Part shown: one piece after another, positions 8,863 through 19,500 of the stretch
Numbering within the stretch: the first letter of the stretch is position 1
Layout of the letters: each line of letters begins with the position of its first letter
Origin: Isotricha intestinalis
Taxonomy: Eukaryota; Ciliophora; Litostomatea; Vestibuliferida; Isotrichidae
Reading direction: 5' to 3'
Length of the DNA stretch: 28,349 bases
NCBI GenBank assembly: GCA_023807065.1
Contig: JAJJLU010000595.1
Span: forward strand, 1-28,349
Notes under the pieces: generated by a model
Databases searched by the model: none
What the model saw: the letters and a program-made list of their open reading frames with translations, nothing else
Told to the model about the DNA's origin: nothing
Program-made: the position numbers and the translations under genes

Positions 8863-10041
8863 ATGAATAAACAGTTTAATAATAGAATTTCATTTATAGA
8901 AGCTATCGGTAGAACAGATTATGCTAAAAATGTAAAAGATATGATTGCTTCTTTAATATTAGATAATTTTTCTGATAATAATAATAGAATATTCTTATAT
9001 AGAAAAATATCTGAAAATGAACCAGAATCGATTATATTTATGATTGAACATAAATTAAAAATACATTTAAATGGGAGATTTTTTGATGTACCTTTATTAA
9101 TTTATTTTACTGATTCATTCCCTTTAAGTGCTCCTGAAATTTATATTGAAAATAGAACAAAATATATTCATATTAATAAAACTATACCAACTTTTTTTAT
9201 ATCAAGAAAAGATTTAAAAGTCAATTATCAACTATATATTAAATGGGAAAAAGAAGCAGAAAATATATTAAAAACATTAAATTATTTAAAAGATTTATTC
9301 AGTAAATTTTTTCCAATATATTCATCTAAAGAACTTAATTATTTTTCAGGTCTTTGTTCTCTAGATTTTAATAATATAATTTTAGTAAATAAAATTACTG
9401 ATTCTGATAAAGAAAATGTTGAGTCATCTTTTTCTAATAAAAAAAAAGTTAGTGCAAATCGTTTTTATAGTGATGAAAAATTAGATGTTTATACTCCAAA
9501 TGAAGATGATGAATTAAATTCTACAATTATTGAAAATAATAAATTTTTTAATGAAAATGAATTTAAAGAAAATTTAATTGATAAATTAAAGAAAATTTTA
9601 TTGGATAAAATTAAAGAAGAGATCGAAAAACAAGATAATATAAATGAAAAAATAAAAGATTTTATTAAAAAAATGAAAGAAGAAATTATTAAAATGGATA
9701 AAATAATTGAAAAAGAATATAGTATAAATCATACAGTAAATACTTTAAATAAAAACTTTGAAGAAATAAATAGTAATATTAATATAGAAGAAATAAAAAC
9801 AATAGAAAATTTTTTTACTAGTGATATTAAAGAAAAATGTAACTCTTTGATAGAAATAAACAGTAAAAAAACTTTAGAAAGATATAAAAAAATAGAAACT
9901 TTAGAAGAATTTTTAATAATATGTAGAACTGCTTTTCAAAAAAATTTAATTCCATTTGATGAAATGATAAAAATATTCAGAAATGGAAATAGAAATTTAT
10001 TCTTTTTGAAAAATGGATTAGAAAGACATCCTTGGGAATAA
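8863..10041 (+). CDS. VPS23: ESCRT-I subunit Vps23/TSG101
   Basis: A 392-residue protein, almost the size of human TSG101 (390). The N-terminal UEV domain, an E2-like fold without catalytic Cys, covers about 20-155: HLNGRFFDVPLLIYFTDSFP followed by APEIYI and a C-terminal helix near KWEKEAENILKTL. A charged helical stalk, likely coiled coil, spans about 235-320. The last 50 residues match the Vps23 core or steadiness box (LEEFLIICRTAFQKNLIPFD, then a basic helix). The family recruits ubiquitinated cargo to endosomes through the UEV domain and assembles with Vps28 and Vps37 through the core. The Pro-rich linker of animal TSG101 is replaced by an acidic, Asn/Ser-rich linker. Confidence 0.85.
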   Translation: MNKQFNNRISFIEAIGRTDYAKNVKDMIASLILDNFSDNNNRIFLYRKISENEPESIIFMIEHKLKIHLNGRFFDVPLLIYFTDSFPLSAPEIYIENRTKYIHINKTIPTFFISRKDLKVNYQLYIKWEKEAENILKTLNYLKDLFSKFFPIYSSKELNYFSGLCSLDFNNIILVNKITDSDKENVESSFSNKKKVSANRFYSDEKLDVYTPNEDDELNSTIIENNKFFNENEFKENLIDKLKKILLDKIKEEIEKQDNINEKIKDFIKKMKEEIIKMDKIIEKEYSINHTVNTLNKNFEEINSNINIEEIKTIENFFTSDIKEKCNSLIEINSKKTLERYKKIETLEEFLIICRTAFQKNLIPFDEMIKIFRNGNRNLFFLKNGLERHPWE

Positions 10042-10191
10042 AAAATATATAAATTAAATTGATTTTATTTCTCTCTTAAATATTATAATATTAATCAATC
10101 AAAAATTTTCATTAATTTTTTTTTATAAACAACAAAAATTAAATATAAAAATAAGTGAAATACTTATTTAAATAAATATTACTTAATAAAA

Positions 10192-11757
10192 ATGAAAAAA
10201 AATGATTTATTAATCAATGAAAAATTGAAAGGATTTATGACAATTTCTTCAATTATCATACCTCATAAAATTAAAGTTCAGTTGGAATTTACAGAACATT
10301 TTTTCATTTTAAAATTCTTAGATTTAAAAAATAAAATAAAAGATATAGTAGAACAAATTTTTTTTCCATTATATGAAAAATATCCAAACATTTATTATAT
10401 AAATTATACTCTTGTAAAATTAATAAATATAATAGATTTAACAGGATTAAAAATTACAATGATTAATCCTAAAACTTCATTTACTTTTCATTTAACTATA
10501 AAAAATATAGAAATTATAGGAGTTTTATTTAATAAAAAAATAAATTTTGAAGGTTTAAATACATTAAATAGAAAATTAACAAATTTAATAAATTTAGAAA
10601 TAAAATATTTAATTGGTCAATTCTTATATTTATTTACTTTATTAAGAGATTGTTTAGATCCTAAAAAAAATGAAAATACAACAATAGAAGAAATTTTATT
10701 TAAATCTTATATAGCAGGAAAAGCTTATTATGAAAAATATATAAATGAATTGAAAAAAAATTCAAAATTAAGATTAGGAATAAAAAGAATAGTTTTAGAT
10801 AAAATTGATAAAATGAATAAATTAAGAAATAATAATATAAGTGACAGTGAAGATGAAGAAAATGAAGAAGCAACAAGAGAAAAATATTTTTTAAATTATA
10901 CAGCAAATAATAATAATAATATTAATGATTTTAATGAATCAAATATAAATGGAGGTAGTTTTGATAATTATAACATAAATTCTTTTGATTCTTTAATTAA
11001 TGAATTTAAACTAAGAACTTCAGTAAATATAGAAGAAAGTATAATTTTATTTTTCAAAATAATAAGTATTGACAGTAATAAATTTAATATAAAATTTAAA
11101 AATTCAGATACAAAAACAATAACTTTAAATTTAAAAAGTGTAAATGAAAGAGAGAAAAAAAAAATAGGAAATAAAATAAATAAAATAAATAAATATATTC
11201 CATCACAAGGAAATATAAGTGCAAATATTCCAAGAAAATCTTTAAATTTATTTGAAAGGAAAAATTATCATATAGATATAAATAAAATGAATAATTTAAA
11301 CAATGAAAATTTTTCTGAATCAACTAAAAATACAAGTAATAAAATATTAGAAACAAATAAAAATAATAATAATGCAAATAATAGTTTAATTGAAACTCCA
11401 AAGTTTTGTTTTAAAAAAAATCAAATTGATGATTCTCAAAATGATAATTTAAGTTTAAATGAAGTTTATAAATTAATTGAAGAATGTTCTAAACAACATT
11501 CTTTTCTTCCTCCTAATGAAACTTTTAATATTTTTTTTAATACTACTGAAATTATTCATAGAAAATTTTTTGAAATTTTTTTCAATGAATTAATTGGAAA
11601 AATTTTCAAATATGAAAAAGATAAAGATAATTTAATTAAATTAGATTCTTTATATAATTATTTCTTGTATTTAAGAGGGTTAAAAAATATTTTATTTGTA
11701 GAAAAAAATAGAATTTATTTTTCTAATGTGTTCTTTATGGATGATGAAGATGATTAA
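10192..11757 (+). CDS. Unrecognised 521-aa protein with Asn-rich linkers
   Basis: I do not recognise a family. Two ordered-looking parts are visible. An N-terminal region (about 1-215) alternates hydrophobic and charged residues and ends in a basic helical stretch. A C-terminal region (about 425-521) begins LSLNEVYKLIEECSK and ends in an acidic MDDEDD tail. The middle is low complexity, with acidic DSEDEENEE (about 218-226) and several Asn runs. No signal peptide, convincing membrane helix or catalytic motif is seen. The length and uninterrupted frame in AT-rich DNA, clean ATG and TAA stop make it a real gene. It may be ciliate-specific. Confidence 0.8.
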   Translation: MKKNDLLINEKLKGFMTISSIIIPHKIKVQLEFTEHFFILKFLDLKNKIKDIVEQIFFPLYEKYPNIYYINYTLVKLINIIDLTGLKITMINPKTSFTFHLTIKNIEIIGVLFNKKINFEGLNTLNRKLTNLINLEIKYLIGQFLYLFTLLRDCLDPKKNENTTIEEILFKSYIAGKAYYEKYINELKKNSKLRLGIKRIVLDKIDKMNKLRNNNISDSEDEENEEATREKYFLNYTANNNNNINDFNESNINGGSFDNYNINSFDSLINEFKLRTSVNIEESIILFFKIISIDSNKFNIKFKNSDTKTITLNLKSVNEREKKKIGNKINKINKYIPSQGNISANIPRKSLNLFERKNYHIDINKMNNLNNENFSESTKNTSNKILETNKNNNNANNSLIETPKFCFKKNQIDDSQNDNLSLNEVYKLIEECSKQHSFLPPNETFNIFFNTTEIIHRKFFEIFFNELIGKIFKYEKDKDNLIKLDSLYNYFLYLRGLKNILFVEKNRIYFSNVFFMDDEDD

Positions 11758-11891
11758 ATCTTATAAATTATTATATAAATAAATGTTTTATTTCAATTAA
11801 ATCTTGTTTTATTTTTAAATAAAAAGAATAAATTTTATTTTTTATTTCACTTGAAAAAAAATAAATCTAATTTAATTAAAACTAATAATTA

Positions 11892-11911
11892 AGAATTTTT
11901 TTAAAAATTCT
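11892..11911. repeat. Perfect 9-bp inverted repeat between convergent genes
   Basis: AGAATTTTT and AAAAATTCT are exact inverse complements separated by TT, so transcripts from either strand could form a 9-bp AU-rich hairpin. It lies in the 213-bp gap between the ends of a plus-strand and a minus-strand gene. A role in 3'-end formation is possible, but at this A/T content such hairpins also arise by chance. Confidence 0.3.
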
Positions 11912-11970
11912 AAATTAAAAGAAATTACAATTTACAACTATTTAGCTTCAATTATTTATAAATTGATTAT

Positions 11971-12810
11971 TTATAATGAAGAATTGAAATCTTCTTTTTT
12001 TTTATTTATGAAATTTTTAATAATAAAACCTTTTTTTTTTAAATCTGAATCATTATTTTTTTGAGTTCTTATTAAAGAATGTACAATTTCTTTTACTTTA
12101 TATTCATTTTTTTTAATATTGGTTTTTAATTCTAGAAACATTTTTTTTTTATTCATTTCTTCTTTTTTTCTAAGAAAAATATTATAAATCATATTTTTAA
12201 TATGAGTTTTAATATCACTAGATTTATCATTAACAGAATCAGAAATAAATTGATTAATATTTCTTGAATGTTTATTACTTAATTTTCCTTTTTTTTTTTG
12301 CTTTATACAAAAATTTCTTTCTCTTTTACTTAAATTATTACTCGGTGAATTACTTTTAAAATAAAAATGTTTTGATGTCATTGGATATAAATTTTTAAAA
12401 ACTTCTGAATTTGAAGTTCTTAATTTTATTTTTGGTATTTTATTCTCTTTGTTTAAATTATAATAATTTTTATTTACTAAACATATTGATAATGAACTAT
12501 TTTTTTTTTTGCAAAATTTTATCATATTATTTTTTTTTTCTTCATTTTTATTAATCATATAATTTTGAACATTTGTTTGAAAAATATTATTTGAATTTTC
12601 ATTTGAAGATTCTGATTTATGATTATTTTTTAAGTGAATTTTTAATTTTTGTTTATTTAAATATAATGAATTTCTCCTTGTTAAACTACTTTTGGGAGTC
12701 TTATTTCTTGGAAAATTTAATGATAATATTACAGGAGATATTAATTTCTTTCTTATTGTTTCATTATGAAATAATGATAATAATTGAATTTCTTTATTGT
12801 TGCTTTGCAT
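11971..12810 (-). CDS. Unrecognised basic 279-aa protein
   Basis: I do not recognise a family. The protein is rich in Lys, Asn and Ser, strongly basic, and has no membrane segment, signal peptide or enzyme motif. Residues about 200-279 look helical and basic (IFLRKKEEMNKKKMFLELK). The N-terminus carries LTRRNS, a basophilic-kinase-type site. The composition would suit a nucleic-acid or cytoskeleton-binding protein, but nothing shows this. The ATG at 12808-12810 follows an A-rich leader, and the RING/B-box gene ends 103 bp upstream on the same strand. The open frame and opposite-strand neighbours support a real gene, with less certainty than the others. Confidence 0.65.
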   Translation of the reverse strand: MQSNNKEIQLLSLFHNETIRKKLISPVILSLNFPRNKTPKSSLTRRNSLYLNKQKLKIHLKNNHKSESSNENSNNIFQTNVQNYMINKNEEKKNNMIKFCKKKNSSLSICLVNKNYYNLNKENKIPKIKLRTSNSEVFKNLYPMTSKHFYFKSNSPSNNLSKRERNFCIKQKKKGKLSNKHSRNINQFISDSVNDKSSDIKTHIKNMIYNIFLRKKEEMNKKKMFLELKTNIKKNEYKVKEIVHSLIRTQKNNDSDLKKKGFIIKNFINKKKEDFNSSL

Positions 12811-12913
12811 TTTATAAAAAATAAATAAATTTTAAAAATTAATAAAAATATTAATTTAAATAATTGAATTTAATTTTAAAAAAAAAATATATAAAAAATC
12901 AAAAAAAAAAAAT

Positions 12914-13504
12914 TTATGAATTAGCAATAAAAAATTCTTCTTTTTTCATTTTTCCCTTTCCGTTATTTCTGGTTTTAACAATCATTTCATTTTTCATAAT
13001 ATTTTGTTCATTTAATTGAAATAATTTATGAATATCATACAAATCAACAACACAACATTTTTCATTTCTATGAAAGCTTTTAATGCATTCTCTACAAAAA
13101 TTATTTTCATGAAAAGAGCAATAATAATGTTTTTGTTTTTCAGGATGTTGATTACAAGAAGAAGAAAAAGAAATATCAGAAGAAGGATCAATTAATAACA
13201 TAATAACAGGATCATTTTTAACAATTTCTCCGAAAATAGATAAATTTAAAGGTAGAGTTTCAACATTATCTAAATTTTTTACTAATTTTCTACAATAAGG
13301 ACATCTTATATGATTATTATGATAATATTTCATTAAACATGATGTACAAAATGTATGTCCACAATTCACTAAGATTCTAGGTATTTTATCTCCTACATTA
13401 TATTTTTGATGGCATATTCCACATAAATCTAATTTTCTACCTGAATAATCAAACATTAATTTTAATGTTTCTGTAGATTTAAGATTTATGTTTTTTGAAT
13501 TCAT
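12914..13504 (-). CDS. RING and B-box zinc-finger protein (TRIM-like E3 ligase)
   Basis: A 196-residue protein. The RING is C3HC4 with ligands Cys28, Cys31, Cys48, His50, Cys53, Cys56, Cys68 and Cys71 (cores CGIC, CGHTFCTSC, CPYC). A B-box follows: Cys117, His120, Cys129, His132, Cys137, Cys140 and His145, with a further ligand from Cys150 or His159. RING plus B-box is the N-terminal part of TRIM proteins, and the RING would recruit a ubiquitin-loaded E2. Only about 40 charged residues follow, without an obvious coiled coil or substrate domain, so it is minimal compared with TRIMs. It shares a 105-bp divergent promoter region with the PKG gene. Confidence 0.88.
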   Translation of the reverse strand: MNSKNINLKSTETLKLMFDYSGRKLDLCGICHQKYNVGDKIPRILVNCGHTFCTSCLMKYYHNNHIRCPYCRKLVKNLDNVETLPLNLSIFGEIVKNDPVIMLLIDPSSDISFSSSCNQHPEKQKHYYCSFHENNFCRECIKSFHRNEKCCVVDLYDIHKLFQLNEQNIMKNEMIVKTRNNGKGKMKKEEFFIANS

Positions 13505-13609
13505 TTTTTTTTCCCACTCTTTTTCCTTTTTTTAATATTTAAAAAAATTATATTTAATTTTTTTTATTTTAGGTAATTCTATTATATTTTCTTAATTTCA
13601 ATTTTAAAA
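13505..13609. promoter_or_regulatory. Shared 105-bp divergent promoter region (RING/B-box / PKG)
   Basis: Two start codons on opposite strands are separated by 105 bp of T-rich, then A-rich sequence. Both genes must start transcription within or beside it. No specific site can be named. Confidence 0.55.
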
Positions 13610-16397
13610 ATGGGGTGTTCTCCTCTTAATAAAGGTAATTTAATATATATAATTGTATATTTTAGAAAAAGAAGTTTATAAAGTTGAAATAAATCAAAAA
13701 AATAATGATATGACAGAAGACCCAAATTCAATGAAAAAAACATCGAAAAAAGAAATATTAACTTTATCAAAAAATAATATAAATGTATTTACAACCTCAA
13801 ATTCAAATAATATTTCATCATCACCAAAAAAAGGTAAAGGAATAAATTCAAAATTATTAACAAAAAGAAACAGTGCAATGAATGTGAAATTAAAAGGAGA
13901 ATTAAGTGATATAGAGAAAATATCAGTAAAAAAAATTTTATCTGAGCATTTTTTATTTAAAGATAAAAACACAGAAACAATAAATCAAATTCTGGAGAAA
14001 ATAGAAATAAAAAAATATCCAATAAACTCAGAAATAGAATCAATAGATTCTTTTTATATAATAAAAGAAGGAAAAGTAGAATTATCAAATAATTTAGGAA
14101 TAAAAAATAATTATATTCAAGATGAAACTTTTGGAGAAATAGCGTTAATAGAAAAGAAGAAAAATAATATAAAAGTAAAAATTTTAAAAGATTCAATTTT
14201 TTATGTTTTAAAAGGAGAAATTTTTAGAGAATTAGTTCAAAAAATAAATGATAGTGAATTAAAAGAAAGGTTATTATTTATATCATATGTTCCAATATTT
14301 AGAACTTTAAATGCAATAGAATTAAATAATATATCATCATTTATGTATAAATGTGAATTTAATATAAATCAAAGAATAATAACAGAAGGAGATTATGCAG
14401 AAAGTTTATTTATAATAAAAGAAGGTTCTGTTGCTTGTTCTAAAGAAGAAATTATTATTAGACATTTAAAAGAAAAAGATTATTTTGGAGAAAATGCCCT
14501 ATTATTTAATGAAAAAAGATCTCTTTCTGTTTTTGCTACTTCAAAAACTTCTTGTTATCAAATTTCACAGGGAATGCTTATTCAAAGTTTAGGAGAAAAT
14601 TATAGAAATATTATTTTGAAAGGAATTGTTAAAGCAGCTTTAAAAAATAGTAAATATTTAAAATTATTTCAAAATGAATATTTTTTCAATAAATTCTTCA
14701 TTAATCATCAAATTCAAATTTGTGAGAATAATGAAATTTTAGTTAAATCAGGAGAAAATAATAGAAATTTATATATTTTAATTCAAGGAGATTTAAGAAT
14801 TGAAGATGAAGGAAAAAATGAAATTATTATTACTAAAAGAGGTGAATTATTTGGAGATATAAATTTAAAAGAAAATAAAAGATTTAAACATAATATATTT
14901 ACAAAAGGAAATTGCAAATTATTAGTTTTTAATTGGGATTCTATTATTCAAGATAATTTTAATTATAAAATTGAAAAGAAAAAATTGTTAGATTTCTTTA
15001 ATCAACTTTATCATTTAAAACAAATTCAAATATTTAAAGATACTTCTGAATTAAGATTGATTGATGTGTGCAAAATGATGAAAAAAGAAAAATTTAATCA
15101 AGATGAAATAATATTTAATGAAGGAGAAAATGGAGATAAATTATATTTAATAAAAAAAGGAAAAGTTGATGTTTATAAAAATAATAAATTTATAAGAGAA
15201 TTATGTGAAGGAAATTGTTTTGGAGAAATGAGTTTATTAATAAATGAAAAAAGAACAGCAACAGTTAAAGCAAAAAGTAAAGTTTCATTATATTCATTAA
15301 CAAGAAATAATTTTAATAGTTGTATAGATAAAAATATGTTAAATTATTTATCAAAAAAAATTTCATTACAAGATTCTTTTAATAATAAATTAGAAGATTT
15401 CTACTTTTGTAAAAGTTTAGGAAGAGGAAAATTTGGAACAGTTAGTTTAATACATAATAATAAAAATTTTTATGCAATGAAAGCAGTAAGAAGAAAAGAT
15501 GCAGAAAAGCAAAAAATATTGATAAAATATTTTATAACAGAAAGAACAAATTTATTAAAATTAGATCATCCATTTATAATGAAATTAGTTCGAACATATA
15601 AAAATGAAGAAAATATATTTTATATGACAGAATATATAAATGGAAGAGTATTAAGTAAATATTTAGAAAACAGAGAACAAAAAGATATAAAAAATATATA
15701 TTTAACTCAATTTTACTTGTCTTTTATTTTGATATGTGTAAATTATTTAAATGGTAAAAATATATGTCATAGAGATTTAAAACCTGATAATATAATGATA
15801 GATGAAAAAGGATATATAAAATTAATTGATTTTGGAACTTCAATAGAAATAAAAAATTATACTTCAACAATAACAGGAACTCCTCATTATATAGCACCTG
15901 AAGTTTTAATTGGAAAAAGTTATTCTTTCCAATGTGATTATTGGTCTATTGGAATTATTGCTCATGAAATATTTTATAATTTTTATCCTTTTGGAAATAA
16001 AGCTAATGATCCTGTGGATGTTTATAGAGAAATTATCAAAAAAGATTTAAAATTACCTAAAAATGGAAATAATGTTTTTAATGATTTTGTTAAAGGATTC
16101 TTAAAAAAAAAAGTAAATGAAAGAATTTGTTCTTTTGAAATTATTAAAAGACATGAATTTTATAAAGATTTTAATTGGGATGAATTAATTGAATTTAAAT
16201 TAAATCCTCCTTATATTCCTAAAAATTCCTCTTTGAAAAATTTTGATGAATATAATGTTAGATATATTGATTTTTTAGAAAACGAAAAAAATAATAAAAA
16301 AATGAAAGAAAGTATAAAAGAAGAAAAAGAAGATGAAAAAAATAAAGATAAAAATAAAAATAAAAAATTTGACCCTAATTGGGCTGATATTTTCTAA
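13610..16397 (+). CDS. cGMP-dependent protein kinase (PKG), spliced 13610-13634 + 13666-16397
   Basis: A 918-residue AGC kinase, predicted from two exons. Exon 1 encodes MGCSPLNK plus one base; joined to 13666 it runs in frame into the long open frame, giving an acylatable MGC start. Four cyclic-nucleotide-binding modules follow at about 97-205, 215-330, 340-440 and 460-565. Modules 2 and 4 keep the FGE...R phosphate-binding cassette (FGENALLFNEKR and FGEMSLLINEKRTATV). Modules 1 and 3 are degenerate: 1 lacks the Arg and 3 has FGD. The kinase domain (about 587-845) shows GRGKFG, Lys614, HRD 710-712, DFG 730-732, probable activation-loop Thr743 and APE. The protein ends NWADIF, like the W...F end of PKGs. 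Four modules are typical of alveolate PKGs; animal PKG has two. cGMP is the expected ligand, inferred from architecture. Confidence 0.9.
13635..13665 (+). other. 31-nt spliceosomal intron in the PKG gene
   Basis: The intron starts GTAATTT and ends TATTTTAG, is 31 nt long and contains no G between its borders except one near the 3' part. Without splicing the ATG at 13610 runs into TAA shortly after the exon junction. With splicing the AAA-GAA join enters the 910-codon kinase frame and supplies the missing ATG. It is the only intron I can support in the window. Very short introns are common in ciliates. Confidence 0.8.
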
Positions 16398-16574
16398 TAA
16401 AAAAGTAAAATATTATTGTAATTATATTTTTTGGTTTTTATAAGATATATATTATTAATAATAATATAAATGTCTAAATAATATAAATTGAAGATAAATT
16501 TAAAATATATAAATTAAAATAAATTTGATTTGAAAAAATAAAAAAATTTATTTATTTTTTAATAAAAAAAAATA

Positions 16575-19500
16575 ATGCAAAGAGCATATAATAAATCAAA
16601 AAAATTTAATATAAATACAATAATAGAATCAAAATGTACTTCAAAATGTTTTGGAATAGAACCAATCAAACAAGAAGGATTTTTTTGTAGATTTTGTGAT
16701 TCAAATAGACAATATAAATTATGTAAATTTTGTTATGAAAATTGTCATGAAAAATGTAGAAAAGAATATGAAATTGAAAAAAATAAATTTTCAAAAGAAA
16801 AATATGAAATTTTTCCTCATATTAAATTTTCTTGTGATTGTGGAATTATAATGAAACATTTTCCAAAACCTTTAAAAAAAAAAGAAATTATTTCTTGTCC
16901 TTTATTATCTATTGATCAATCTTTTTATCAAGGAAATTTTTTTTTCTGTGAAGATGATAATTCTTATTTATGTTCAATTTGTTATTTTTTTTGTCATAAA
17001 AATTGCAAAAAAAAATATATTAAAAAACAAAATTACATGAATTTAAATAAATGTGAATGTAATATTGGTAATCATTCTATTTATAATGAAATTGTTTTTA
17101 AAATTCCAATTATTGAATATCAAAAACAATTAAAAAGTAATTATTGGCCAATTCAAATAATAAATTTATTATTTGAAAAAAATATTTTTAATGAATTAGG
17201 AAAATTTTTAAATGATACTTTAAATAATTATAACCCAGAAATTCCTTTTTCAAAAGAACATAATTTCCCTTATTTATTAGAACAATTTTCAAATATATTT
17301 AATAGGAAATTTAAAACTTTTTATTATCATCAAAAATTAATAGAAATTTTTCCTTTTGAACAATTAGTTTATTTATTAAAAGAAATAGATATAAGTACAA
17401 AAGAAAATATTTTAGTAAAATTAAGAATAATGTTAATAATACTATTTATTCATTTTAAAAAAGATTTTGACTCTTTTAAAATATATACTTCAATTGATTT
17501 TACAGTTTCATCATCAATAGAAAGAATAATATATAAAAAATTTATATTTACTAAAAGTCCTTTAACAAAACATATTCATGAAAAATATAATTTTAAAAAA
17601 AAAAATTGTGGTATTATAAGAGAAATTGCTTTAGAACATATTATTCCTTTTATTCAAGAAGGAATTAATAAAGGTTTATTAAATATTTTAGAAGATGAAG
17701 ATGAATTAGATATAGGATTAAAATTTATTTGTTTTATTTTAAAACATAAACTTTTCTTTATTGATGATTTAAAAATTTTAATTAAATTACTTTATAATTT
17801 CCATGAAAAATTCATGGAAGAAATTAGATTTTCAAATCAAAATGAAATTATAAATTGGTTAGAATTATTTTCTACTTTCTGTGAAATTTTCTATATGATT
17901 GGAGCTAATTATAATGATCAAGTTGTAGAAGAATATTTTGAAACTGGAGAATTTAAACATCCTTTTATTCATTTTAAAAGTGAACATGGAAAATTGTTGT
18001 TAAAAATGATATTAAAATCTTGTACTATTGTTTCTCTTCATTATAATCAATATTCTATTGATAATAATAATAATAATATTGATAATAATATTGATAATAA
18101 TAATAATAATATTGATAATAATATTATTATTGATAATGATGTTTTAAGTGAAAGTAAAAAAAAAATTAATGAAATTAAAAAAAGAAAAAGAAAAAATCCA
18201 AATAAAATTATTTATAAAAAACCTGATAAAGGTTATTTATATGAAAAAACTTTGAGATTATTTCATGAAAGTTTAAAATTATTTTCTTTAACTGATAATG
18301 TATATTATTATCAATTAAAAAATTTAGATAAATATAGTATAATATTATATAATACTTCAATTGAAAATATTAAAAAAGTAGCTTTGAAAGATAATAATGA
18401 AGTAACTTTAAAAGATTTTAAAGGGCATTTTTTTCACACTTTTAATTTATCATTAAATAAAATATTAGAAAAATTTTTTTTAAATAAATACAATAACAAA
18501 GATAAAAATTTTATTCCTTCAATAATATTAAAAGAATTATCGAAATTTAATAAATATGTAAAAGAAAATATAGAAGAATATTTAAATGATGAAAATGAAA
18601 ATAAAAAAATTTATGATTACAAATATATAGGAAAAATAAATAATATATATGGTCATTTAAATGATTTTATATATAACAATGAAATAAAATTTAATTATAG
18701 AGAATTAAGTAGACAAATGTCTTTTTCAAATATTGAAGGAATATTATTAAAAATAGTAATATTTTTAAGTGATAAAAGATTTACAAAAATATTAAATTTT
18801 GAATTATTAGAAAAATGTCTTTCAATTTTATCATTATATTCAACTACAATAGCAGGAATAAGATTTTTAGTAGTTGGAAAAACAATATCAAGATTAAATA
18901 AATTATTTCATAGATATTCTTTTAATTTAACCAAAAATAAAAATAATGATATTGAAGAAAATGAAGAAAAAATTAAAATTACTAGTCATTTATTACAATT
19001 TTTACATTTATTTTTTAAAGGTGTTAAAAAACATAATTGCAATTTAACTGGACATAAAGTTTTAGTTAGATTAAAAAAAAATTTTATTAGTCATTTAACT
19101 GAGTATTTTAATTATATTAAAAGTGATTTAGACAATGAGAAAAAAAATATTATTTTCAAAAGAAAAAAAATAGGATTAAATGAAGAAATAATTGATTTAG
19201 AAGATAATATATCAACATTATCAAATAAATCATTTTTAATAGAAGAGTTTAAATTTCATTTTAACAAAATTTTAAAAATTTTTTCTTATTTAAATCCATA
19301 TTATCAAGACGCAGATTTTAAAATTCTTTTTAAAGAAGTTTTAATTATTTTTTTAAACTCAGGATATAATTTTTGTGATGCAAATATATTTTATTCTTAT
19401 TATTATAAAGAATATGATAAAGATAATATTAATCAACATGAAATTTCAATATTAAATTCAAATAATGAAGAAACTATTTCTGAAGGAAAAAATAAATTAA

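Noticed and set aside
13653..13664. A TTG start inside the intron as the beginning of PKG.
   Set aside because: It is not an ATG, and the GT...AG splice gives a better MGCS start in the same frame.
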